Assembly (NCBI RefSeq): GCF_029855045.1
Contig: NZ_CP123228.1
Location: 3,348,001-3,412,000 of the forward strand
Direction: 5' to 3'
Source: Piscinibacter sp. XHJ-5
Lineage (GTDB): Bacteria > Pseudomonadota > Gammaproteobacteria > Burkholderiales > Burkholderiaceae_C
DNA: 64,000 bases
Of the stretch, positions 23,330 through 31,333 are shown piece by piece (positions within the stretch are counted from its first letter, which is position 1; the number at the start of each line of letters is the position of its first letter). A program made the translations under genes and the position numbers. The notes below the pieces were generated by a model. The model searched no databases, had not been told where the DNA came from, and was given only the letters and a program-made list of their open reading frames with translations.

Positions 23330-25297
23330 ATGATCCGCGACAAGATCACCACCGCCGACGAAGCGATCGCACTGATCCGCGACGGCGACGTCGTCAGCTG
23401 CTCGGGCTTCGTCGGCATCGGCACGCCCGAGGCCCTGATCACGGCGCTCGAGCGGCGCTTCGTCGAGACCGCGGCACCGCGAGACCTCGGGCTGGTGTTC
23501 GCCGCGGCGCCTGGCGACGGCAAGGACCGCGGCCTGAACCGCCTGGCGCACGAAGGCCTGGTGCGGCGCGCCGTCGGCGGTCACTGGGCCCTGGTGCCTC
23601 GCCTGGCGGCGCTGGCGACCGCCAGCCGGATCGAGGCCTACAACCTGCCGCTGGGCATCATCTCCAACCTCTACCGCGATGCGGCGGCGCATCGCGCCGG
23701 CACGCTGAGCAAGGTCGGCCTGGGCACCTTCGTCGATCCGCGACATGGCGGCGGGCGCATCAACGACAAGACGACCGATGAGCTGGTGCGGCTGATGGAG
23801 ATCGACGGCGAGGAGTGGCTCTTCTACAAGGCGCCGCTGATCAACGTCGCGCTGATCCGCGGAACCACGGCCGATCCGGCCGGCAACATCACCATGGAGC
23901 GCGAGGCGCTGGTGCTCGACGCACAGGCGGCGGCCATGGCTGCGCGCAACGCCAATGGCCTGGTCATCGTGCAGGTCGAGCGCATCGCCGCTGCGGGCTC
24001 GCTCGACCCGAGGCAGGTCATCGTGCCCGGCGTGCTGGTGGACTGCGTGGTCGTGGCGCCGGCCGAAGCCCATCAGCAGACCTATGCGACGGCGTACAAC
24101 GCGGCGTTCTCGGGCGAGGTGAAGGTCCCGGTCGACCGCATGACGCCAGCGCCGCTGGACGAGCGCAAGCTGATCGCCCGCCGCTGCGCGTTCGAGCTGC
24201 CGCTCGGGGGCGTCGTCAACCTGGGCATCGGTGTCCCCGAGGTCGTGGCTGCCGTCGCGGCCGAGGAGCGGGTGCTCGATCACCTGACGCTCACCGCCGA
24301 ACCCGGCGTGATCGGCGGCATGCCGCAGGGCGGGCTGGACTTTGGCGCCGCGGTCAACACGCAGGCGCTCCTGCACCAGAACCAGCAGTTCGACTTCTAC
24401 GACGGAGGGGGGCTGGACCTGGCCTGCCTGGGCATGGCCGAAGTCGACCGCTTCGGCAACGTCAACGTCAGCCGCTTCGGCACGCGACTCGCCGGCGCCG
24501 GCGGCTTCATCAACATCAGCCAGAACGCGCGCAGGCTGGTGTTCGCCGGCACCTTCACTGCGAGCGGGCTGGAGGTCGCGATCGAGGACGGCCGCGTGCG
24601 CATCGCGGCCGAGGGGCGGCAGCGAAAGTTCGTCGAATCGGTGCAGCAGGTCACGTTCAGCGGAGCGCTCGCGGCGCGTCGCGGGCAGACCGTCCTCTAT
24701 GTCACCGAACGCTGCGTGTTCGCGTTGGGGCCCGAAGGGTTGTGCCTGGTCGAGGTGGCTCCGGGCATCGACGTGGACCGCGACATCCTGGCCCACATGG
24801 CATTCCGGCCGAAGATCGGCGACGACCTCAAGATGATGGATGCGCGCATCTGCCGCCCCAAGCCGATGCAGCTCTTCGCATCACTGCTGGACCTGCAGCT
24901 GGCCGATCGGCTGAGCTACGACGCCGAACGAAACGCGCTGTTCGCGAACTTCGCGGGGCTCGTGATCCGAAGCGCGGACGACATCCAGAGCGTGCGCCGC
25001 GTCTTCGAGGCGCTGTGCGAGCGCATCGGGCACAAGGTCGCGCTGGTGGTCGACTACGACGGCTTCCGGCTCGACGAGTCGCTCAGCGACGCGTACTTCG
25101 AGATGGTGAGCGATCTGCAGGCCAGGTACTACAGCACTGCGGTGCGCTACACGACCAGCGCTTTCATGCGCATGAAGCTCGGCGCGGAGCTCGAGGCACG
25201 GCGCTTCGCCGCGCATGTGTTCGAGACGCACGGCGAGGCGGTGGCGTTTGCCGAGCGGCTTGCGTCACTGCGCCGTGACAGCGGGGATTCACCGTGA
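23330..25297 (+). CDS. Fused acyl-CoA:acetate/3-ketoacid CoA-transferase
   Basis: 655 residues. Both half-domains of a family I CoA-transferase are in one chain: an alpha-type half (residues ~1-260, CSGFVGIGTPEALI and KAPLINVALIRGTTAD) and a beta-type half (~280-520) with the catalytic Glu in LTAEPGVIGGMPQGG (about residue 324). About 120 more residues at the C-terminus are of unknown role. It moves CoA between short acids such as acetate, propionate or hydroxyacids. Six bases after phaC, it could activate the operon's end product or supply CoA thioesters for polymer. Confidence 0.9.
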   Translation: MIRDKITTADEAIALIRDGDVVSCSGFVGIGTPEALITALERRFVETAAPRDLGLVFAAAPGDGKDRGLNRLAHEGLVRRAVGGHWALVPRLAALATASRIEAYNLPLGIISNLYRDAAAHRAGTLSKVGLGTFVDPRHGGGRINDKTTDELVRLMEIDGEEWLFYKAPLINVALIRGTTADPAGNITMEREALVLDAQAAAMAARNANGLVIVQVERIAAAGSLDPRQVIVPGVLVDCVVVAPAEAHQQTYATAYNAAFSGEVKVPVDRMTPAPLDERKLIARRCAFELPLGGVVNLGIGVPEVVAAVAAEERVLDHLTLTAEPGVIGGMPQGGLDFGAAVNTQALLHQNQQFDFYDGGGLDLACLGMAEVDRFGNVNVSRFGTRLAGAGGFINISQNARRLVFAGTFTASGLEVAIEDGRVRIAAEGRQRKFVESVQQVTFSGALAARRGQTVLYVTERCVFALGPEGLCLVEVAPGIDVDRDILAHMAFRPKIGDDLKMMDARICRPKPMQLFASLLDLQLADRLSYDAERNALFANFAGLVIRSADDIQSVRRVFEALCERIGHKVALVVDYDGFRLDESLSDAYFEMVSDLQARYYSTAVRYTTSAFMRMKLGAELEARRFAAHVFETHGEAVAFAERLASLRRDSGDSP

Positions 25298-25515
25298 GAC
25301 GAGACACGCCGATCGACTGGGCAGCCGTCGAGGTCGACTACCGGGCCGGGCGCTTGTCGCTGCGCGAGCTCGGCGAGAAGCACGCGTGCTCGCACTCGAC
25401 GATCGCCAACTTCGCGACCCGGCACGCCTGGTCACGCAAGGCGGACGCGCGAGGCGCTGTCCAAGAGGGGATGGAGCTTTCGCTGGTCGTGTGCGCCGCG
25501 TCGCCCCGAGCGTAG
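25294..25515 (+). pseudogene. Truncated HTH protein (terminase-small-subunit/KfrB-like N-terminus)
   Basis: GTG at 25294 overlaps the CoA-transferase stop (GTGA). The first ~50 residues read DWAAVEVDYRAGRLSLRELG and ACSHSTIANFATRHAWSRK, an HTH found at the N-terminus of phage terminase small subunits and related proteins. After about residue 50 the sequence (GAVQEGMELSLVVCAASPRA) no longer resembles such a protein, and it stops 26 bp before a palindromic repeat and IS debris. I read it as the surviving 5' end of a gene cut by an insertion. Whether any product is made is unknown. Confidence 0.5.
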
Positions 25516-25540
25516 CCGGCGCAGCAAGGTGATGAGTGCT

Positions 25541-25575
25541 TGAGGCAGACGAATGAGCAATCTCGATTCGTCTGC
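25541..25575. repeat. 35-bp palindromic repeat, copy 1
   Basis: TGAG followed by a perfect 10-bp inverted repeat, GCAGACGAAT and ATTCGTCTGC, around an 11-base loop. A second copy of equal length (29 of 35 bases the same) is at 32845-32879. Both copies sit at the edges of the decayed accessory region. Confidence 0.7.
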
Positions 25576-25589
25576 GGCTCGTGTGTAGC

Positions 25590-25744
25590 GACCTCTGCAG
25601 AGCATGGCGGCGGTGGCCAAGTCCTGGGCATCGCGGAACAGACGCTGTACAACTGGATCAAGCTCGATCGTGAGGGCAAGCTGGGCGGGGCTGGGGCCAA
25701 GCCGTGAGCGCGGAGCAGATGGAGATTGCGCGGCTGCGAGTACT
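25590..25744 (+). pseudogene. IS3-family OrfA remnant (frameshifted)
   Basis: One frame translates to QVLGIAEQTLYNWIKLDREG and KLGGAGAKP, the HTH region of IS3-group OrfA. A stop (TGA) follows; restoring one base after AAGCCG gives the expected continuation V-S-A-E-Q-M-E-I-A-R-L-R. The copy then ends abruptly at about 25744 against the integrase fragment. No OrfB is left, so it is dead. Confidence 0.75.
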
Positions 25745-25965
25745 TCCCCAAGCAGGCTCGTGGCGGCCATCTGTCGGTAGCCGACCTCATGCAACTGGGT
25801 CGCGAACAAGCTGAGCATGCGTTCGCGGTCGGCCTGCGTCGCGTAGCTGCCGTCGTGGTTGCGGTGGGCCAGTTGCTTCAGGTTGTAGTTGAGGTCCTTC
25901 ATGGCGTCGGTCTCCGGCAAGGGCGGGCTGTCGGTCAGCGCGGCGGCTAGCGTCTGCGGGGTCAT
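25745..25965 (-). pseudogene. N-terminal fragment of a site-specific integrase
   Basis: From ATG at 25965 (or 25902) the frame reads MKDLNYNLKQLAHRNHDGSY and TQADRERMLSLFATQLHEVG, then YRQMAATSLL. This is the SAM-like N-terminal domain of large tyrosine recombinases carried by integrative elements. After about 70 codons it runs into the IS3-type remnant, and the catalytic R-H-R-Y domain is missing. It marks the past presence of a mobile element. Confidence 0.7.
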
Positions 25966-26207
25966 TGGCGGTCTCCGGTTTCGTTGCCGTCGGCGTGTGG
26001 TCTGCGGTGGCACGCCGGCACGCCGGGCGGTGTGTCGGGTTGTCAGGTCAGTGTTTCTGGCCGCCTTGCCAAGCGCACTTGGCAAGGACATCGAGGGCAG
26101 CGGGACACCACTCCCTTGCGGACATCCTCGGCTTCCTTCCATGTTGACGATGGAGGGCTCTGCCCCGGAGGCGAGAACCCTGGGCAGTGCGCGAGCGCGC
26201 CATGAAT

Positions 26208-26229
26208 AAGCCCCGGCGATGCGGGGCTT
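26208..26229. other. Perfect 8-bp stem-loop
   Basis: AAGCCCCG - GCGATG - CGGGGCTT. A strong GC hairpin flanked by A on one side and T on the other but without a U-tract; it may be a weak terminator or an element end. It lies between the integrase fragment and the IS66 fragment. Confidence 0.45.
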
Positions 26230-26263
26230 GTGTAAGCGTGCGACGAACACCGCATTGACGCGG

Positions 26264-26506
26264 TACCCGGGTGTTGGCCCGCAGTCCGATCATCCGCGAC
26301 GCGCCAATGCGTCCAGCACGATGCGCAGCCGATGTCCGTCCACCTCACCGTGCAGCTTCAGGCGCGCACCGAAGACTTCGAGCTCGATGTGCCGGCGCCG
26401 CTGGGGCTGCAGCCACAGGAGCCGGACCTGCCGGACCGGCATCGATGGTGATTGGCAGCAACGTCACCGCCTGCGCGCCGGCGGTGATCTGCTCGTCCAC
26501 TGTCAT
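26264..26506 (-). pseudogene. IS66-family remnant: tnpA 3' part and tnpB 5' end
   Basis: On the minus strand, one frame gives TVDEQITAGAQAVTLLPITI and a shifted frame gives IELEVFGARLKLHGEVDGHR, then LRIVLDALARRG and stop, matching the C-terminal part of IS66 TnpA. The stop overlaps an ATG (26293) that opens MIGLRANTRV, the N-terminus of TnpB, before the similarity is lost. The ATGA overlap between tnpA and tnpB is the normal IS66 layout. At least one frameshift and a large deletion make it non-functional. Confidence 0.7.
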
Positions 26507-26771
26507 TCAGCGAAGACTCGCTTGCCGTTGCTCAGAACCGCTCGGCGGTCGGTCCAGTCCATTCAGCGGTGTGTCTGCAGTCCGACATTGCGGACAAATG
26601 TTGACTTGCTTAGGTCCTCGCCGCAACGCGATGCGGACAGGACGCTTACCGAGAGCAGACATCAGGCGCCACATTTTCGGCAGGTCTGCCGGCGCTGCTC
26701 CGGCTCTGTCGTTGACCTGACGGCTCGCGCGCCGCCACCGACGTCACTTGGCGCGCATCGTGCAAACTGGA
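26507..26771. other. Non-coding stretch between IS66 debris and the ATPase gene
   Basis: About 265 bases with no convincing gene or RNA. It may contain further worn IS sequence; nothing can be named. Confidence 0.4.
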
Positions 26772-29700
26772 TCAGGCGCCTTGCTTCAGCTTGCTCATCA
26801 ACTCCCGGGCCTCGATGAGGTCCACCGTATCGACGTCATCGTCGAACCAGGCATAGACGGGGCTCAGCAAGTTCATGGCCCGCTCATGTTGGCCACCGTC
26901 AGCCCAAACGCGAGCCAGGCTGATGGCCGAACGCAGCTCCCACAACTTTGCGCCGCGAGGGCGGGCAAGGGTGAGCGCGTGCTGGAACGAATTCACAGCC
27001 TGCGTCGGCTGGCCGTGCGGGTCCCTCAGGATCACTTCGCCGCGCAAGCGTGACAGCTCCGCCTCGCACCACCCCAGAGCGGCCTTGTCGCATTGCTCAA
27101 TCGCGCGATCCACCGTTTCCAACGCTTCGTCGTGTCGCCCAGCCCCGGCGAGCGCCGACGCCAGTCCCGCCATGAAGAACGGAACGTACAGTCGCGCTCC
27201 CATGGCGGTGAGTTCCTCCAACCCGGCTTCGTAATCGCTCACGGCCTCATCGGGCGGCCGGCCGGACGCTAGTGCAATCCAACCTCGCAGGCAGCTGACA
27301 TAGCCTCTATACAGGCGCAGACGATGCCTGTTCGCCAACTGGGCCAGCGCTTCGACATCCAGGCAGACCAAAGCGATGTCCCGCACGAAGGTCGCTCGCA
27401 AAGCGAAGAGGAAATGCATGAATGCCCTCACATCGATTTGCCGCAGGCTGCTGACAATGCGGCGCGCCTGTTCCGACAGCGCATGGCTCTGTTTGGCAAG
27501 ACCCTGGATCTGGCGTACCCAGGCTAACCATGCCAGGCGGCCGGCAGCAGGATCGAAGCCGAATTGAAGATCCGATTCCGCAGCCTCCGCAGGATCGAGG
27601 GCGCCGAGCAAGCCCTTCATTTGATCGAAGTGTCGGCATGCCGTGGTGAATTCGCCGAGCAGGACATGGGAGGTGGCCACGATGCGGTGCGCGCAGAGCA
27701 GCACCTGGGGCTCCCCGTCGTCCTGCGCATCGGCAAGGCTGCGGACTGCCAGCCGCAACGCATCCCGAATCTCGGCACGGTTGATATGCCCCGCCCACAA
27801 GCCATACTGCGCCCTGAAACGGTGTGACGCGTCGTCTGTGCCGACGTCGAACAGCTCGTACGCGCGCTCGAAGGCTTGCCTTGTGTCGCTCGCACCATAG
27901 CCACGGCTGCCTCGATAGGCCTGTCCCAACTGCAGCTGGAGCACCAGTTCCTGGCCCCGACGGTCGACACCATCCTCCCGTGCCTGAGTGAGCTGGATGG
28001 CATGGGACAGGTAGCCGGCGGCTTCACCGTAGGCCGACTTCGCCAGCGCAGCTTCGCCGGCTTTGCGCCAGTAGCCGACGGCCTTGTCGGCCTGCCGAGC
28101 GCCTTGCGCATGGTGAGCCAGCATTTCCGGCGGCGTGTCCCGCCGTGCTTCGAGCAGCTCCAGGATGCGCGTGTGGATGGTCTGCTGCCTGCTGCGCAGC
28201 AGGCTGTCGTACGCCGCTTCCTGCACGAGTGCGTGTTTGAAGACGTACCGCGGATGGGCCGGATCGCCTTGGCGGAACACCAGCTCGGCGGTGACCAGCT
28301 TGACGATGGCCGCATCCACCGCGTCGCGCCGGTCGGCCACCGCCATCAGCATGCTCCGATCGAACTCTCGCCCGATGCACGCGGCCACCTGCGCGACTTC
28401 TTTCACCTCGGGAATCGCGTCGAGCCGCGCCAGCAGCGAGCCGTGCAGCGATGCGGGAATGGCAGCCTCGCCCGTCTCGAGCACCGCCCGTGTCAGCTCC
28501 TCGACGAACAGAGGCACCCCGTCGCTTTGCGTCACGATCGTCGAGCGCGTCACTGCTTGCAGCGCCTCACCGCCCAGCCGCGCCACCAGCGCCTCGACAT
28601 TCGCGCGGCTCAATCGGCTCAATGACAGCCTCGTCACGCTCGGGTGCACGGCCAGTCCCGGCCGATGGTTCGGCCGGCTGGTCATGAGCATCAATATGCG
28701 CGCGCGGTCGATGTTGTCCAGGCAGCGACCGATGAGCTCCTCTGTCGTCGGGTCGATCCAGTGCGCATCCTCGACAATGAGCAGCAGCGGCTGTTCTGCG
28801 GCCAGCTCGAACAACTGCTCGACCAGCACCTCGAGCGTGCGCTCGCGCACGACCTGCGGCGTCATCTCGAGTGGCCCGTAGCGCTGCGTGCCATTGAGCC
28901 CCAGCAGCGCGGCGTACAACGCCGCAGTCTCACCTTCGCCCGCTACCGCCTCGAGCTTGTCCAACGCGGCCTCGTTGCTGTCCTCGCCTGCCAGCCCTGC
29001 CAAGGTGCCGAGCCGCTGAATTACCGGCCACAGCATGCTGCCCGTGTGGTACGGCGAGCACTGCCACGTGACGGCCCAGTGCGGCTGCTGCGCGCATACA
29101 TCGAGCAGCGCCCGCGCGAGGCGCGACTTGCCGATGCCCGCATCACCCGACAGCAACAACGCGACGCCCTCGCCGCTTTGCGCCTGCACCCAGCGCCCCG
29201 TCAGCAGCGCCAGCTCGTGGTCGCGCCCGATCATCGGGGTCAGCTCGTGCCCCCGGCGCGCGTCGAAGCGGCTGTGGGCGGTGCGCTTGTCGATGACAGC
29301 ATACGCGGCCACCGCATCGGAGATGCCTTTCAACGCATGCTGCCCCAGCGGCCGCAGGGCGAAACTCGAACCAAGCAGCCGCCGCGTGAGCTCGTCGATC
29401 ACTACCTGTCCGGGCTCGGCCAAGCCGAGCACGCGCGCGCCCAGATTCGGCGCCAAACCCACGGCCGACTGATCCCGCGCCGGCCCTTCGTGGATCAGGT
29501 CGCCCACCACCACCGAACCGGTGGCGATGCCCACCCTCGCCTGCACTGCGCGACCGGTCATGGTCCGCAGCGCTTTCACTCGGCGAACCAGCGTCAACCC
29601 AGCGCTTACCGCGCGCTCGGCATCGTCCTCATGCGCGCGCGGCCAGCCGAAATACGCCAGCATGCAATCAACGTAGAAGTTCGCCACATGGCCGTCGTAC

Positions 29701-30068
29701 TCCGCCACCATCCGCGTGCACGCTTCATGGAATTGCTGAATCACGGCGCGCTGCGGCTCGGGATCCAACCCCTCGTCGTCCGAGACCGTCTCCGGCGTGA
29801 CCATCTGGCAATAAAGCACCGACAATTGCCGCCGCTCGGCCCCGGTGCCTTGCGCGCTGGCGGACGACGCCGATGCCACGGGGGGCTCGCGGACCAATGC
29901 GGCGATCGCCGCGGAAAGTCTGCGGCGATGCCCAACCGAGGTCACGCCGATCTCGGCCAAGTCGGCCTCGGTCAGGCGAGGGAGCGTCGTCTCGTCGACG
30001 TCGTTATCGATGAACGCGTCGACGTAACGCTCCAGTCCCAACTCGCGAAGCCAGTCCGATACGTTCAT
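26772..30068 (-). CDS. SAM / cyclase-like / AAA ATPase / TPR signalling protein
   Basis: 1098 residues. SAM domain at the N-terminus (VSDWLRELGLERYVDAFIDN, residues ~2-60), class III nucleotidyl-cyclase-like domain (~80-270), STAND/AAA ATPase (~280-600) with Walker A LSGDAGIGKSRLAR (Lys ~314) and Walker B LLLIVEDAHWIDP, then TPR-like helices to the C-terminus. The cyclase fold is kept (GIATGSVVVGD, LAPNLGAR), but the first metal-binding Asp, normally in FCDLVGS, is Gln88 (LYCQMVTP), and the second motif GDG is VDC (Asp134 retained). Catalysis is therefore doubtful. Start at 30068 gives the SAM N-terminus and leaves 86 bp to the next gene; a longer frame would run into the Bug gene. Confidence 0.87.
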   Translation of the reverse strand: MNVSDWLRELGLERYVDAFIDNDVDETTLPRLTEADLAEIGVTSVGHRRRLSAAIAALVREPPVASASSASAQGTGAERRQLSVLYCQMVTPETVSDDEGLDPEPQRAVIQQFHEACTRMVAEYDGHVANFYVDCMLAYFGWPRAHEDDAERAVSAGLTLVRRVKALRTMTGRAVQARVGIATGSVVVGDLIHEGPARDQSAVGLAPNLGARVLGLAEPGQVVIDELTRRLLGSSFALRPLGQHALKGISDAVAAYAVIDKRTAHSRFDARRGHELTPMIGRDHELALLTGRWVQAQSGEGVALLLSGDAGIGKSRLARALLDVCAQQPHWAVTWQCSPYHTGSMLWPVIQRLGTLAGLAGEDSNEAALDKLEAVAGEGETAALYAALLGLNGTQRYGPLEMTPQVVRERTLEVLVEQLFELAAEQPLLLIVEDAHWIDPTTEELIGRCLDNIDRARILMLMTSRPNHRPGLAVHPSVTRLSLSRLSRANVEALVARLGGEALQAVTRSTIVTQSDGVPLFVEELTRAVLETGEAAIPASLHGSLLARLDAIPEVKEVAQVAACIGREFDRSMLMAVADRRDAVDAAIVKLVTAELVFRQGDPAHPRYVFKHALVQEAAYDSLLRSRQQTIHTRILELLEARRDTPPEMLAHHAQGARQADKAVGYWRKAGEAALAKSAYGEAAGYLSHAIQLTQAREDGVDRRGQELVLQLQLGQAYRGSRGYGASDTRQAFERAYELFDVGTDDASHRFRAQYGLWAGHINRAEIRDALRLAVRSLADAQDDGEPQVLLCAHRIVATSHVLLGEFTTACRHFDQMKGLLGALDPAEAAESDLQFGFDPAAGRLAWLAWVRQIQGLAKQSHALSEQARRIVSSLRQIDVRAFMHFLFALRATFVRDIALVCLDVEALAQLANRHRLRLYRGYVSCLRGWIALASGRPPDEAVSDYEAGLEELTAMGARLYVPFFMAGLASALAGAGRHDEALETVDRAIEQCDKAALGWCEAELSRLRGEVILRDPHGQPTQAVNSFQHALTLARPRGAKLWELRSAISLARVWADGGQHERAMNLLSPVYAWFDDDVDTVDLIEARELMSKLKQGA

Positions 30069-30154
30069 CTTCAACCGGGCCGCACGAGTTCGGGTGCCGC
30101 CTTTTGCTGTTGTGAGCGCTCTAGTCCCCTGTAACGGAGAAATGGCGGTGCTGA

Positions 30155-31153
30155 TCAATCGGGACGAACACCTGCGGCTCTCACGACCCGGCCCCATTTC
30201 TTCACCTCGGCCGCGATCAGGCTGGTGAATTCCGCGCTGGTGCCGCCGGCGCTCAACCAACCCTCGGCGGTCCACCGGTCCTTCAAAGGAGAAGCCCGCA
30301 CTATGCGGGCCAGTTCCCGCTGCAGCCGCGCGGTCACGTCGGGCGGCATGTCCGCCGGCCCGAGCACGCCCGCCCAGCTGCTCACCTCGTAGCCGCGCAG
30401 CTGCGGGCCCCCCGCTTCCTGCACGGTAGGCACATCCTGCAGCACCGGCACGCGGTGCGAGGGCGTCACCGCCAGGGGCAACAGCCGGCCTGCCCGTATG
30501 TGCGCTATCGACGACGGCACTGCGTCGAACATGACGTCGACGCTGCCGGCCACCAGGTCCAGCAATGCAGGACCGGAGCCGCGATAGGGGATGTGGACCA
30601 TGAAGGTCCTCGTCATCTGCTTGAACAACTCGCCGGCGAGGTGGATGGAAGTGCCGTTGCCGGCGGAGGCCATGTTCAGCCGTCCCGGGTTGGCCGTCGC
30701 GAAGCGGACCAGGTCGTGCACGCTGGCGATGCCGCGTTCGCGCGCTTTCGCGGGGTTCATCACCAGCACGTTGCCGGTCGCAGCCACCATGCTCACCGCC
30801 GTGAAGTCCTTTATCGGGTCGTAGGACAGCCTCGGGAACAAGGCAGGGCCGATGGCATGGGTGCCGATGGTCCCCACCATCAGCGTGTAGCCGTCGGGCG
30901 CGGCCTTCGCCACCTCGGCGGTGCCGATGATGGCGCCGCCGCCCGGCCGGTTATCCACCACGAAAGGCTGCCCGAACGCAGCCGTGAGCTCGGGCGCCAG
31001 CATGCGAGCCACGAGATCGGTGGCTCCGGCGGGCGCATAGGGCACCACCAAGCGCACGGACTTGATCGGCCACGCGGTCTCAGCAGGAACCATCGAGGGG
31101 GCGAGCAGCCAGCCAGTCATCGCAACCTGCGCACGACGTCGGGTCAAGGGCAT
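30155..31153 (-). CDS. Bug-family solute receptor (solitary)
   Basis: 332 residues. N-terminal signal-like stretch (MPLTRRRAQVAMTGWLLAPS ending near VPAETA), then WPIKSVRLVVPYAPAGATDL, DNRPGGGAIIGTAEVAKAAP and DGYTLMVG. It would bind an organic acid in the periplasm. It stands alone between the ATPase gene and a dead transporter, with no metabolic genes beside it, so the ligand cannot be guessed. The frame is intact, unlike its neighbours. Confidence 0.9.
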   Translation of the reverse strand: MPLTRRRAQVAMTGWLLAPSMVPAETAWPIKSVRLVVPYAPAGATDLVARMLAPELTAAFGQPFVVDNRPGGGAIIGTAEVAKAAPDGYTLMVGTIGTHAIGPALFPRLSYDPIKDFTAVSMVAATGNVLVMNPAKARERGIASVHDLVRFATANPGRLNMASAGNGTSIHLAGELFKQMTRTFMVHIPYRGSGPALLDLVAGSVDVMFDAVPSSIAHIRAGRLLPLAVTPSHRVPVLQDVPTVQEAGGPQLRGYEVSSWAGVLGPADMPPDVTARLQRELARIVRASPLKDRWTAEGWLSAGGTSAEFTSLIAAEVKKWGRVVRAAGVRPD

Positions 31154-31333
31154 GGTTGTCTCCTACAACCTCCGGTCCATCTTGGCAGGTGGTTGGGCGC
31201 GCCGCAAGTACCCACTAAGCCATCGCGGCGGCCCGCAGCCCTGTCACCAGCTGCCTGCATGTAGATTCGGAAATCGGGTGCATCAGTCCGACGACGCCGA
31301 GACGAATCGGATGGCGTTGCGCCACGGCATTGC

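Noticed and set aside
25966..26250. Upstream extension of the integrase frame as an intact 272-residue protein
   Set aside because: Sequence outside about 25745-25965 is low-complexity and unrelated; the frame merely stays open across junctions.
30069..30275. Longer start for the SAM/cyclase/ATPase protein
   Set aside because: The added residues overlap the Bug gene and precede the natural SAM-domain N-terminus.
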